Source of the DNA: Mesorhizobium sp. M1E.F.Ca.ET.045.02.1.1
Lineage (GTDB): Bacteria; Pseudomonadota; Alphaproteobacteria; Rhizobiales; Rhizobiaceae
NCBI RefSeq assembly: GCF_003952485.1
Contig: NZ_CP034447.1
Span: 1,984,001 to 2,048,000 of the forward strand
Direction: 5' to 3'
Length of the DNA: 64,000 nt
Shown one piece after another: positions 1-8,149 of this stretch. Positions within the stretch are counted from its first letter, which is position 1, and each line of letters starts with the position of its first letter. A program made the translations under genes and the position numbers. Below the pieces are notes generated by a model. That model worked only from the letters and a program-made list of their open reading frames with translations. It was not told the origin of the DNA and made no database searches.

Positions 1-332
1 ACAAGGTCGCCGCCTTCACCATCAGCGGCCTGACGGCCGGCATCGCGGCCATGGTCTATCTGCTGCGCTTGAACATCGGCAGCCCGATCGCCGGCGTCGG
101 CTACGAGCTCAACGCGATCGCCGCCGTCATCATCGGCGGCACCAGCCTCAGCGGCGGCAAGGGCTCGATCATCGGCACGCTGGTCGGCGCCTGCATCCTG
201 CAGGTCTTGAGCACCGGGCTGCAGCTGCTCGGCGTCGGCGACAATTTCAAACCCATCGTGATTGGCCTTGTCATCGTGCTCGCCGTCATCCTAGACGCGT
301 ATCGGGAGAGGCTGTTGCGGAAAATCCGCTAG
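1..332 (+). CDS. ABC sugar transporter permease, RbsC-like (C-terminal part)
   Basis: The reading frame is open from the left edge, so only about the last 110 residues are seen. They are hydrophobic with the SPIAGVGYELNAIAAVIIGG and SLSGGKGSIIGTLVGA stretches typical of the last cytoplasmic loop and membrane helices of RbsC/XylH-type permeases (BPD_transp_2 family). These proteins form the membrane channel of ribose-class sugar ABC importers. The stop lies 22 bp before a LacI-type regulator on the same strand, which fits a sugar uptake operon with its own regulator. The sugar cannot be told from this fragment. The gene start is outside the window. Confidence 0.9.
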   Translation, partial: KVAAFTISGLTAGIAAMVYLLRLNIGSPIAGVGYELNAIAAVIIGGTSLSGGKGSIIGTLVGACILQVLSTGLQLLGVGDNFKPIVIGLVIVLAVILDAYRERLLRKIR

Positions 333-354
333 GGAGCCAGGGGAACCAGGGACC

Positions 355-1356
355 ATGACGACGATTGCCGATGTCGCACGCTATGCGGGGGTGTCCGTCG
401 CCACCGTCTCGCATGTGATGAACCGCACGCGCCATGTCGAGCCGGAGACGGCCGAGCGCGTGCGCGCGGCGATCACCGCGCTGCGCTACAGCCCGAACTC
501 GCTGGCGCGGAGTCTGCGGCGCGGCGAGACCAAGACCATCGGCCTGCTCTTGCCCGACAATTCCAACCCGTTTTTCGCCAGCGTTGCGCGCCAGATCGAG
601 GATGCCGGCTTCGTCGCCGGCTACACGGTGATCCTGTGCAACTCCGACGGCAACGCCGAGAAGGAAGAGCGCTATCTGTCGGTGCTGCTGGCAAAGCAGA
701 TCGACGGACTGATCTTCGCCGGCTCGTCCGACCATGCGAGGGTGTTCTCGCGCCTTTCCGCCGCCGTGCCGGCGGTGCTGCTCGACCGCGAGATCCACTC
801 CGTCAATGTCGATACCGTGCTGGTCGATCACGATCACGGCGGCTATCTCGCCGGCCGTCATCTCGTCGGGCTCGGCCACAAAAGGATCGGCGTTATCGGC
901 GGCCCGCGCGATTCGAGCTCCAGCCCTGCCCGCGTGCGCGGCTTTGTCCGGGCGCTCGAGGAAGCGGGGCTCGAACTGCCTGCATCATCGGTGGTCGATT
1001 CCGACTATCACTTCGCCGGCGGCCGTCTGGCGATGGAGCGGCTGATGGCGCAAGCGCCGGAGATCACGGCGGTGTTCGCCTGCAACGACCTGATGGCCAT
1101 GGGCGCGATCACCGCGCTGCGCACGCGCGGACTGCGCGTCCCCGACGACATGTCGCTGGTCGGCTTCGACGACATACCCTACGCGGTCACCACATGGCCG
1201 CCGCTGACGACGATCGCGCAGCCGGTCGAGAAGATCGGAACGCGGGCGGTGAGCCTGCTGCTCGAGCGCCTCGGCGAGCCGGCGGCGCCCTCGCGCCGCG
1301 AGGTTCTGACGCCGGTCCTCATCGAACGCGAAAGCTGCGCGCCTTTGCGGCAGTAG
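355..1356 (+). CDS. LacI family transcriptional regulator
   Basis: This 333-residue protein begins MTTIADVARYAGVSVATVSHVMN, the standard LacI helix-turn-helix and hinge (about residues 1-58). A periplasmic-binding-protein-like effector domain follows to the end, with LLLPDNSNPFFA and LVGFDDIPYA signatures. The length is normal for the family. It would be a cytoplasmic DNA-binding protein that senses a sugar. It lies 22 bp behind the ribose-type permease on the same strand, so it probably controls that transporter locally; this is inferred from position only. A GGGA purine stretch sits just before the ATG. No operator was identified because the operon promoter is outside the window. Confidence 0.95.
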   Translation: MTTIADVARYAGVSVATVSHVMNRTRHVEPETAERVRAAITALRYSPNSLARSLRRGETKTIGLLLPDNSNPFFASVARQIEDAGFVAGYTVILCNSDGNAEKEERYLSVLLAKQIDGLIFAGSSDHARVFSRLSAAVPAVLLDREIHSVNVDTVLVDHDHGGYLAGRHLVGLGHKRIGVIGGPRDSSSSPARVRGFVRALEEAGLELPASSVVDSDYHFAGGRLAMERLMAQAPEITAVFACNDLMAMGAITALRTRGLRVPDDMSLVGFDDIPYAVTTWPPLTTIAQPVEKIGTRAVSLLLERLGEPAAPSRREVLTPVLIERESCAPLRQ

Positions 1357-1360
1357 GGCG

Positions 1361-1513
1361 TAATCTCCCCCCTTGAGGGGGAGATGTCGCCGAAGGCGAC
1401 AGAGGGGGTCGCTGCGCATGAAGCGCCAACCTCCATCTGCACAAGCAAGCCGAGCCCAGTCGGACCGACCCCCTCTGGCCTGCCGGCCATCTCCCCCTCA
1501 AGGGGGGAGATTA
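1361..1513. repeat. Mosaic inverted repeat, family A copy 1
   Basis: Two arms of about 48 bp face each other across a spacer. Each arm holds a CTCCCCC...GGGGGAG hairpin, a small module (TCGCCGAAGGCGA on the left, GCCTGCCGGC on the right) and a GAGGGGGTC or GACCCCCTC end. It fills the gap between convergent genes. The architecture resembles rhizobial intergenic mosaic elements (RIME); that name is applied by analogy. Confidence 0.85.
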
Positions 1514-1529
1514 CGCGCTCATTCCCTCA

Positions 1530-2588
1530 TCAAGCGGCCGGCTGCATCGCGGCCCTGAGCAGCATGCCGAACAGGTCGCGCGGCTCGTCGGGGTCGGCGA
1601 GCAGGTCGAGCTCCTCATAGAGGCCGGTGGCCTGGAGCTGGTCGCGGACGTAGCGGAGCGCGGAAAAATCCTCGATGGCGAAGCCGACAGAATCGAACAG
1701 CGTGATCTGCTCGGGCGTCTTGCGGCCTTCGGCCTGGCCGGTCATCACCTGCCACAGCTCCGTCACCGGATGGTTGGCGTCGAGCTGCTGGATCTCGCCC
1801 TCGATGCGCGTCTGCGGCGGGAACTCGACGAAGATGTCGGAGCGCAGAAGGATGTCGCGATGCAGCTCGGTCTTGCCGGGGCAGTCGCCGCCGACCGCGT
1901 TGATGTGGACGCCGGAGCCCACCATGTTGTCGGTGAGGATGGTGGCGTACTGCTTGTCGGCGGTCACCGTGGTGATGATGTCGACGCCTTCGACCGCATC
2001 CTGCCCGGTCGAGCAGATGGTGATGTCGAAGCCCTTGCCGGCAAGGTTGCGGGCGCATTTTTCCGAAGCCTTGCGGTCGATGTCGTAGAGCCGCAGCCGG
2101 TCGATGCCGAGCAGCGCCTTGAAGGCGATGGCCTGGAACTCGGACTGGGCGCCGTTGCCGATGATGGCCATGGCGCGCGAACCCTTCGGCGCCAGGTATT
2201 TGGCCGCGACCGCGGAAGTGGCGGCGGTGCGCAGCGCCGTCAGGATGGTCATCTCGGTCAACAGCATCGGATAGCCGGAGCCGACATCGGCGAGCACGCC
2301 GAAGGCGGTGACCGTCTGGCGGCCCTCGCGCATGTTCTTCGGGTGGCCGTTGACATATTTGAAGCCGTAGAGGCGGCCGTCGCTGGTCGGCATCAGCTCG
2401 ATGACGCCGTCATGGCTATGCGAGGCGATGCGCGGCGTCTTGTCGAACAGCTCCCAGCGGCGGAAATCCTCCTCGATATAGGCGGCGAGCTCGGTGAGGA
2501 ATCGCTCGACGCCGATGGCGAGCACCAGCTTCATCATGCGGTCGACGCTGACGAAGGGAACGATGGCGAGGCGGGAAGGCTGGGTCAT
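1530..2588 (-). CDS. ocd: Ornithine cyclodeaminase
   Basis: This 352-residue enzyme deaminates and cyclises ornithine to proline and ammonia, using bound NAD. It shows an NAD-binding Rossmann segment with IGNGAQSEFQ and LRLYDID, the AVGGDCPGKTELH region and VEFPPQTRIEGE, all usual in the family. The length is typical. The ATG at 2588 is chosen because upstream codons in this frame belong to the arginase region read out of frame. It follows the arginase stop by 2 bp, so the two are almost certainly translated from one mRNA. Together they turn arginine into proline, as in the chromosomal arcA-arcB pair of Agrobacterium. Confidence 0.95.
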   Translation of the reverse strand: MTQPSRLAIVPFVSVDRMMKLVLAIGVERFLTELAAYIEEDFRRWELFDKTPRIASHSHDGVIELMPTSDGRLYGFKYVNGHPKNMREGRQTVTAFGVLADVGSGYPMLLTEMTILTALRTAATSAVAAKYLAPKGSRAMAIIGNGAQSEFQAIAFKALLGIDRLRLYDIDRKASEKCARNLAGKGFDITICSTGQDAVEGVDIITTVTADKQYATILTDNMVGSGVHINAVGGDCPGKTELHRDILLRSDIFVEFPPQTRIEGEIQQLDANHPVTELWQVMTGQAEGRKTPEQITLFDSVGFAIEDFSALRYVRDQLQATGLYEELDLLADPDEPRDLFGMLLRAAMQPAA

Positions 2589-2590
2589 GG

Positions 2591-3523
2591 TCAGAGGCTT
2601 CCGGAATGGCTGCGGGTCGGGCGGTCCATGATGCGACGGCCCATCAGGCTGGCGGTGAGGTCGACCATCAGCGTCGCCGTTCGGCCGCGCTCGTCGAGGA
2701 ACGGGTTCAACTCGACCAGGTCGAGGCTGGAGACCAGGCCGCTGTCGGACAGCATCTCCATCACCAGATGCGCCTCGCGGAAGGTGGCGCCGCCGGGCAC
2801 GGTGGTGCCGACGGCCGGGGCGATCGACGGGTCGAGGAAATCGACGTCGAGGCTGACATGCAAGAGCCCGTCTTCCTTCTCCACACGGGCGAGGAAGGCG
2901 CGCAGCAGCGGTGCGATGCCGTGCTCGTCGATGGCGCGCATGTCGTGCACGGTCACGCCTGCCTCCTTCAGCGCGCGGCGCTCGGCCGGATCGACGCTGC
3001 GCAGGCCCATGGTGCAGACGCGGGCAGGATCGACCGCGGCGGGCAGATCCGGGAAATAGCCGTTGAAGCCGGGCCGGCCGCTGGCATAGGCGAGCGGCAC
3101 GCCGTGCAGGTTGCCGCTGGTGGTGGTGTCGAGCGTGTGGAAATCCGGATGCGCGTCGAGCCAAAGCACGAAGAGCGGCCGGCCGCGTTCGGCGGCACGG
3201 CGCGCCACGCCGGATACCGTGCCGGCCGAGATCGAGTGGTCGCCGCCGAGGAAGATCGGCATGGCCTCCCTGGAGGCGGCGTAGGCGGTCTCGGCGATCG
3301 CCGCCGTCCAGGCGGAAATCTCCGGCAGCGCCTTCAATACGAGATTGCCGTGGACGAGGGCGCGTACCTCGGCCGGCTGGATGGCACCCCAGTCCTCAAC
3401 CTCGTGGCCGAGTTCCGACAGCACCGAGACGAGCCCAGCCGTGCGCAGCGCGCTCGGCCCCATCTCGCATCCCATCCTGCCCGCGCCGTCCTGCACCGGC
3501 GCGCCGACGATCCTGCAGCGCAT
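2591..3523 (-). CDS. rocF: Arginase
   Basis: This 310-residue ureohydrolase converts arginine to ornithine and urea. The manganese-ligand motifs are all present: GGDHSIS, DAHPDFHT and SLDVDFLDP followed by APAVGTTVPGG. The ATG at 3523 (MRCRIVGAPVQ) gives the standard arginase N-terminus; an in-frame non-ATG start 14 codons upstream is possible but adds an atypical leader. It is the first gene of the arginase-ocd pair, and its promoter faces a divergent Lrp-type gene 132 bp away, which suggests induction by arginine or ornithine through that regulator (inference). Confidence 0.95.
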   Translation of the reverse strand: MRCRIVGAPVQDGAGRMGCEMGPSALRTAGLVSVLSELGHEVEDWGAIQPAEVRALVHGNLVLKALPEISAWTAAIAETAYAASREAMPIFLGGDHSISAGTVSGVARRAAERGRPLFVLWLDAHPDFHTLDTTTSGNLHGVPLAYASGRPGFNGYFPDLPAAVDPARVCTMGLRSVDPAERRALKEAGVTVHDMRAIDEHGIAPLLRAFLARVEKEDGLLHVSLDVDFLDPSIAPAVGTTVPGGATFREAHLVMEMLSDSGLVSSLDLVELNPFLDERGRTATLMVDLTASLMGRRIMDRPTRSHSGSL

Positions 3524-3655
3524 GATTCTTTTTAGCCCTTGCGATTGACCAAGGGATTGAACCATCGCGGCCTGGCGGTTTGAACAAGGAAAATTGGCAT
3601 TTCGAAAAGATCATTCTATCATATTGGTCAGGAAGTTTGATCGAAATGGATAGTC
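3524..3655. promoter_or_regulatory. Divergent promoter region, arginase / Lrp regulator
   Basis: This 132-bp AT-richer spacer separates the arginase start (minus strand) from the Lrp/AsnC start (plus strand) and must hold both promoters. Lrp-type regulators commonly bind such divergent spacers. No single operator can be assigned with confidence by eye. Confidence 0.5.
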
Positions 3656-4096
3656 ATGGATGCGCTCGACGAAAGACTGGTGACGCTGCTGAGGCATGAT
3701 GCGCGGCGCAGCGTCTCCGACCTCGCGGTCGATCTCGGAGTCTCGCGCGCCACGGTCAGGGCGCGCATGGAGCGGCTGGAAAAATCCGGCGAGATCATCG
3801 GCTATACGGTGGTGCTGCGCGCCGACGCGGTCGACCAGCGCATACGCGGCGTCATGATGATCGAGATCGAGGGCCACGCCGCCGATCGCGTGATCAGGGC
3901 GCTCGGCGGCTTCCCCGAAGTCTCGACCATTCATACCACCAACGGCCGCTGGGACCTGGTGGTGGAGCTGGGCACCGCTTCGCTGACCGATTTCGATGCC
4001 GTGCTGCGGCGGATACGGCTGATCCCGGGGATAACGGGGAGCGAGACCAGCCTGTTGCTTGCGACGCCGAGGACGACCAGGGCACGGCTGGGGTAG
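3656..4096 (+). CDS. Lrp/AsnC family transcriptional regulator
   Basis: This 146-residue protein starts MDALDERLVTLLRHDARRSVSDLA with an AsnC-type winged helix-turn-helix (ARATVRARMERLEKSGEIIGYTV) in residues 5-60. An amino-acid-sensing RAM/ACT-like domain follows, with VSTIHTTNGRWDLVVEL. The size is normal. It is divergent from the arginase and ornithine cyclodeaminase genes, matching the arrangement in which an Lrp-type activator (ArcR in Agrobacterium) controls arginine catabolism. The ligand assignment rests on position. It could also autoregulate, as many Lrp proteins do. Confidence 0.92.
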   Translation: MDALDERLVTLLRHDARRSVSDLAVDLGVSRATVRARMERLEKSGEIIGYTVVLRADAVDQRIRGVMMIEIEGHAADRVIRALGGFPEVSTIHTTNGRWDLVVELGTASLTDFDAVLRRIRLIPGITGSETSLLLATPRTTRARLG

Positions 4097-4119
4097 TTGC
4101 GGCAGAGGGGGATGTCTAC

Positions 4120-4214
4120 CAAACGCGAAAAAGCCGCGGAAAACCGCGGCTTTTCGTTTGCTTGATCCCTGGAGGGAAACTGGAACGGGTGAGGCGATTC
4201 GAACGCTCGACCCC
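4120..4214. repeat. Direct repeat, distal copy of the tRNA-Gly 3' end and terminator (candidate att site)
   Basis: This stretch matches 6038-6132 with only four visible mismatches over 95 bp. It includes the tRNA-Gly terminator hairpin (AAAAGCCGCGG...CCGCGGCTTTT) and the last ~33 bases of the tRNA (T-arm and acceptor 3' strand, GATTCGAAC). At 4215 the similarity stops, so no full tRNA exists here. Duplicated tRNA 3' ends on both sides of a segment are the usual footprint of integrase-type site-specific insertion. The intact tRNA is the other copy. Confidence 0.85.
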
Positions 4215-4256
4215 GCTTGGGTCGTCGGGCCATAACCCCTTCACCAGATTAATTGA

Positions 4257-5603
4257 TCAACTGATCCCCTTGCCATCAACCGCGACGGTGTTGTCCGACG
4301 GAAGTTTGTCGCCAGCTTGCGGTGATTGCGATGTCACCATGATCTTGCTGTCTGGAAACTGAAGCGTGTATCCATCCATTAGCGTTATCGCTGACAGTGA
4401 CATTATCTTGTCACTATACCCCAGTGTCACGCCAAAACGTTCGGCAAGTTCGGTCGCCGCAGCTACTGTCATGCCCACGAAGTTCGGAGCCGCCAGTGGT
4501 ATGGCCATTCCAGATTTCATTGTTGGTATAGGGGATGGGATCGACCCGAGCGGAAATGACTTGCCCTGCTGTTTAGCGAAGTCAGCCGGCATGACCGCCC
4601 TGGTAACGTCACGCATCGCCTGCGAAGCGCAGCCTGCTACGACGTCCAGATCAGATTCGTAGCCGTTCGACGCCTTGATGAAGTCTGCGGCAGATGTCCC
4701 ATCGGCGAACTCGCAGCGGTAGGCATTTTCAGTGATGAAATTGACCAGATTCAAGCTATCGAGGATACGGCTTCGTGTTTTAGCACAGATAGCAAGCACA
4801 TCTGACGCATGCTGAATATCCGCTTCGTTAGGGGCTGGCGGCGCTTTTGCAATCGTCATTGGTGCCAATGTGGCAGAGTAGGGTACCGAATTTGCGGTTG
4901 GGTCATCGCGAAACGATGTCAACCACTTGCGCAGCATATCATAAAGATCCGAAGTGGAATTTGGTGAGCTAATATCCAAATCGACCGGGCCGCCTTCATG
5001 ATACGTTTCGACATGGAGTTCGCTTGCATACCTCTGATGCAATTCGTCGAGCTTCATTTTGCCTTCAGCGGAAAAGGCGGAATAAGAACCACCAAGGCTG
5101 GCGGCAATCGACATTGCGTCTTGTTTAGACAGAGCGTCAATACGCATTACGGCGAAAAACAAGCCGCCACGATCGACACCACGTACGAACATGTTGCCAT
5201 AGCGGCCGTTAAAAGCCCTAGAGTCGGCGATCAATAGCTTCGCGGCATCTGTTAGCTCTGGCTCATCTATGGACAGATATTCCAACTTGACGAATGCGCT
5301 GAGCATCAAAAATAGGGAGCTGCTTTGAACTTTCGATCGCTTGGCGAAATCGAACCGGGCGCTTGCGCCCTGAAAGGCGGGAACTCCATAACTTGCCTCG
5401 GCACTGATGCCCAAAGCGCTCTCGAGCTCTTCAGTTGTGGTGATGCGAGTAATGGACCAGCTCGCAGTCGAGCCCCCGGCACTCTTAACGCCCGTTATCT
5501 CCCCCTGAACAGCTCTGTTCATGGGACTACCCGTCGAATAATCCACGCCAATGCCAAAGTCATAGCTCTTGATCATCGGCACGACGACTTGAGTCAAACC
5601 CAT
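4257..5603 (-). CDS. MACPF-like pore-former-related protein with C-terminal PASTA domain
   Basis: This 448-residue protein has no signal peptide or clear membrane helix. Residues 134-147 (RYGNMFVRGVDRGG) match the MACPF signature pattern YG-x-x-F-V-x-x-V-x-x-GG. They are followed at a typical distance by SELHVETYHEGGP, like the strand that follows in MACPF domains. Residues about 372-443 (APNFVGMTVAAATELAERFG ... SQSPQAGDKLPS) look like one PASTA domain. The ATG at 5603 is preferred to a TTG four codons upstream because GGAGAG lies just before it. It is the only clear gene of the tRNA-Gly island and has lower GC than its neighbours. Function is unknown; a role in attack, symbiosis or defence would be speculation. 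Confidence 0.7.
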   Translation of the reverse strand: MGLTQVVVPMIKSYDFGIGVDYSTGSPMNRAVQGEITGVKSAGGSTASWSITRITTTEELESALGISAEASYGVPAFQGASARFDFAKRSKVQSSSLFLMLSAFVKLEYLSIDEPELTDAAKLLIADSRAFNGRYGNMFVRGVDRGGLFFAVMRIDALSKQDAMSIAASLGGSYSAFSAEGKMKLDELHQRYASELHVETYHEGGPVDLDISSPNSTSDLYDMLRKWLTSFRDDPTANSVPYSATLAPMTIAKAPPAPNEADIQHASDVLAICAKTRSRILDSLNLVNFITENAYRCEFADGTSAADFIKASNGYESDLDVVAGCASQAMRDVTRAVMPADFAKQQGKSFPLGSIPSPIPTMKSGMAIPLAAPNFVGMTVAAATELAERFGVTLGYSDKIMSLSAITLMDGYTLQFPDSKIMVTSQSPQAGDKLPSDNTVAVDGKGIS

Positions 5604-6037
5604 CGAACTCTCCAATTTGCTGGTATGGCAAGCAAGGTGTAGTACGACTACGAAGAGTCACCATCTGGTAGACGCGAATGTGTTTGTCGCGATGGAAATT
5701 GGCAATTCCGAAACCGACGAAATCTCGACCGCCAGGAAGGGTACACCTTGATCCTGCGCCCTAAGAATGAGGCGCTGGTCCTGAGCTATCGGGAAATTCC
5801 GACCGCCCTAAAATACCACGCAGTTGGGATAACGCGTGTGAAGTGCGTCACGCCGTATGGACTTTCAGCGCGCTCTCCCCAACGGTTTGGTCTTGTAGAA
5901 TTCAGCGACGATCTTGGATCATCGCCGCCGAGTGTGGACGGTTTCGAGAACGCGTCCCAGCGATGGCCGGGCTGGTAACCCGCTCGGGGATCCCGGCTCT
6001 TTGATCTGGCTCTTGCCGTTCGGGTTCTTCGTGCGTT
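5604..6037. other. Island segment without a recognised gene
   Basis: These 434 bp hold the upstream region of the MACPF-like gene and then sequence with only short open frames on either strand, none recognisable. AAATTCCGACCGCCC near 5790 partly echoes CTCGACCGCC near 5730. It is probably the eroded remainder of the integrated element; no integrase is visible. Confidence 0.5.
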
Positions 6038-6132
6038 CAAACGCGAAAAAGCCGCGGAAAACCGCGGCTTTTCGTTTGCTTGATCCCGGAAGGGAAACTG
6101 GAGCGGGTGAGGCGATTCGAACGCCCGACCCC
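6038..6132. repeat. Direct repeat, proximal copy overlapping intact tRNA-Gly
   Basis: This is the second copy of the 95-bp repeat at 4120-4214. It covers the 3' third of the functional tRNA-Gly and its downstream terminator. Together the copies bracket about 1.8 kb. Confidence 0.85.
6044..6076 (-). terminator. Rho-independent terminator of tRNA-Gly
   Basis: On the minus strand, downstream of the tRNA, a GCCGCGG / CCGCGGC stem with a TTTT loop is followed by a T-run (CGGCTTTTTCG). The same hairpin is duplicated at 4126-4158. Confidence 0.8.
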
Positions 6133-6173
6133 AACCTTGGCAAGGTTGTGCTCTACCCCTGAGCTACACCCGC
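6099..6173 (-). tRNA. tRNA-Gly (GCC)
   Basis: Read on the minus strand the 75-nt sequence starts GCGGGTGTAGCTCAGGGGTA, has the anticodon loop TTGCCAA (anticodon GCC), a T-arm with GTTCGAATC, an acceptor strand CACCCGC pairing with GCGGGTG, discriminator T and an encoded CCA. All four arms can be folded. Its 3' part is duplicated 1.9 kb away, so this locus served as an integration target. Confidence 0.96.
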
Positions 6174-6382
6174 TCGCGCGGCCTTGGGCCGCAAGCCGCG
6201 CCTATATGGCCGAAGAGCGCGCCGATTGCAACAGGGAAATGACGGTCTTTTTGGAGCTAGCTCTTCATGCATGGAAGGCTCGCTCCGAACGGGCGGATTT
6301 CCGTGGCCCACGCGGGCGATCTTGCCCCGAGGGTGCCGTTGGCCGTAAACGGCATGACACTTCCGGACGATGCGAGGACCCA

Positions 6383-6883
6383 ATGCCGAAGACCGAAGCC
6401 GAGCTCTACGCCTTTCTTGCCGATCTCGGCATTTCCGTCTCGACGGTGCGCCACCCGCCACTGTTCACGGTCGCCGATTCGCAGGCGCTGCGCGGCGAGA
6501 TCCCGGGCGGGCATACCAAGAACCTCTTCCTCAAGGACAAGAAGGACAATTTCTTTCTCGTCACCGTCGGCGAGGACGCGGAGGTCGATCTCAAGCAGAT
6601 TCATCACCTGATCGGCGCCGCCGGCCGCGTTTCCTTCGGCAAGCCGGAAATGCTGATGGAGCTGCTCGGCGTCATCCCGGGCGCGGTCACCGTGTTCGGC
6701 CTGATCAACGATACGGCCGGACGGGTGAAGGTCGTCCTCGACCAGGAACTGATGAACCACGACGTCATCAACGGCCATCCGCTGACCAACGAGGCGACGA
6801 CGACCATCGCGGCGGCCGATCTCGTCAGATTCGTCGAGGCAACCGGCCACGATCCTGTTATCTTGAAAGTGTCATTATCTTGA
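6383..6883 (+). CDS. Prolyl-tRNA editing protein, YbaK/ProX deacylase family
   Basis: This 166-residue protein covers a single YbaK/aaRS-associated domain. Conserved parts include HPPLFTVADSQALRGEIPGG, HTKNLFLKDKK, FGKPEMLMELLGVIPGAVT and LMNHDVINGHPLTN. Members hydrolyse mischarged aminoacyl-tRNA, mostly Ala-tRNA(Pro) in the ProXp-ala group to which this sequence looks closest. The ATG at 6383 follows a GAGGA sequence; the longer open frame upstream overlaps the tRNA and is discarded. It stands alone between tRNA-Gly and the thioredoxin gene. Confidence 0.93.
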   Translation: MPKTEAELYAFLADLGISVSTVRHPPLFTVADSQALRGEIPGGHTKNLFLKDKKDNFFLVTVGEDAEVDLKQIHHLIGAAGRVSFGKPEMLMELLGVIPGAVTVFGLINDTAGRVKVVLDQELMNHDVINGHPLTNEATTTIAAADLVRFVEATGHDPVILKVSLS

Positions 6884-6981
6884 AAGTCAGGGCTTGATCG
6901 CCACATGGAGGGCGAACCGAAATCCGACAATGACGCGCCGCGCCTTCATGCCGGCGGCGGCGCGACCGAAAGGGCGACGAC

Positions 6982-7977
6982 ATGAGTGACAACAATCCGT
7001 TCAGCGGCTCATTTGGCGGCAATTCCGGCCAGTACGCCCAATCCGTCCAGTATGGCGGGGCCGACCGTGCCAAGGTGTCGCTCGGCGAGGCGCCGGCGAC
7101 GGCCGAGCTGATCAAGGACACCACGACCGCGACATTCGCGGCCGACGTCATCCAGGAATCGCGCCGCCAGCCGGTGCTGGTCGACTTCTGGGCGCCCTGG
7201 TGCGGTCCCTGCAAGCAGTTGACGCCGCAGCTCGAAAAGGCGGTCAAGGCGGCCGGCGGCAAGGTCAAGCTGGTCAAGATGAACATCGACGACCATCCCT
7301 CGATTGCCGGCCAGCTCGGCATCCAGTCGATCCCCGCGGTCATCGCCTTCAAGGACGGCCAGCCGGTGGACGGCTTCATGGGCGCCATTCCCGAAAGCCA
7401 GATCACGCAGTTCATCCAGAAGGTCGGCGGCAAGGGCGGCGGCGGCGCGCCGCAAATTACCGACGCGCTGGCAGCGGCCGGCGAGGCGCGCGAGGCCGGC
7501 GACGTCCAGACCGCGGCCGACATCTATGACGCCATCCTCGAGCAGGCGCCCGAAACCGTCGAGGCGATCGCGGGTCTGGGTGAGATCCTGTTCGAGGCCG
7601 GCGATGCTCCAGGCGCCGAGGCGGTGCTTGCGAAGGCGCCGGAGGACAAGAAGGACGCGCCGGCGCTTGCGGCGCTGCGCGCCAAGATGACGCTTGCGGC
7701 GGAAGCGGCCGCGCTCGGCAATCCGGCCGAGTTCGAGCGCCGGCTCGCCGCCAATCCGAACGATCATCAGGCGCGCTTCGACCTGGCGATGGTGCAGAAT
7801 GCGCGCGGCGAGAAGACGCAGGCCGCCGACAACCTTCTGGCGATCGTCAAGGCCGACCGGACATGGAACGACGACGGCGCCCGGGCGCAGCTCCTGAAGT
7901 TCTTCGAGGCATGGGGGATGACCGACGAGGCGACGCTTGCCGCGCGGCGCAAGCTGTCGTCGCTGCTGTTCTCCTGA
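6982..7977 (+). CDS. Thioredoxin-TPR protein (CnoX/YbbN-like)
   Basis: This 331-residue protein has a thioredoxin domain at about residues 45-155 with the redox-active WCGPC at 73-77, then tetratricopeptide-like helices to the end. The layout matches CnoX/YbbN co-chaperones that hand oxidised clients to GroEL or DnaK. Unlike E. coli CnoX, which lacks the CxxC pair, this one keeps both cysteines, as in the Caulobacter protein, so it should be an active oxidoreductase. A Gly/Ser/Gln-rich N-terminal ~35 residues is probably disordered. It is followed after about 170 bp by the Lon-substrate-domain gene. Confidence 0.93.
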   Translation: MSDNNPFSGSFGGNSGQYAQSVQYGGADRAKVSLGEAPATAELIKDTTTATFAADVIQESRRQPVLVDFWAPWCGPCKQLTPQLEKAVKAAGGKVKLVKMNIDDHPSIAGQLGIQSIPAVIAFKDGQPVDGFMGAIPESQITQFIQKVGGKGGGGAPQITDALAAAGEAREAGDVQTAADIYDAILEQAPETVEAIAGLGEILFEAGDAPGAEAVLAKAPEDKKDAPALAALRAKMTLAAEAAALGNPAEFERRLAANPNDHQARFDLAMVQNARGEKTQAADNLLAIVKADRTWNDDGARAQLLKFFEAWGMTDEATLAARRKLSSLLFS

Positions 7978-8149
7978 GCCTTTTGCCGGCTCTCTTGCTG
8001 GCCCCTGCCAGGTAAGGGGGCTTGCGGCGGGCGGCAACTGCGCCAAATAGGGCAGTGGCTCGCCCTGTCGATGGGTTGGATAGACCGGGCTGCGTCAGAG
8101 AAGATCGCAGGTTTGACACGCTGGCCGGCGACGCTTTTGGAGGGTTGAG

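Noticed and set aside
1361..1513. CRISPR array (repeated GC-rich palindromes)
   Set aside because: Repeats are paired inverted arms, not regularly spaced direct repeats with unique spacers, and no cas genes are present.
1770..3059. 429-codon open frame on the plus strand
   Set aside because: Antisense to ornithine cyclodeaminase and arginase, both of which have complete motifs.
4181..4250. Second tRNA-Gly gene
   Set aside because: Only the T-arm and acceptor 3' strand match; D-arm, anticodon and acceptor 5' strand are absent, so it is a duplicated fragment.
5748..5978. 76-codon open frame upstream of the MACPF-like gene
   Set aside because: No recognisable domain, no ribosome site, and composition unlike coding sequence.
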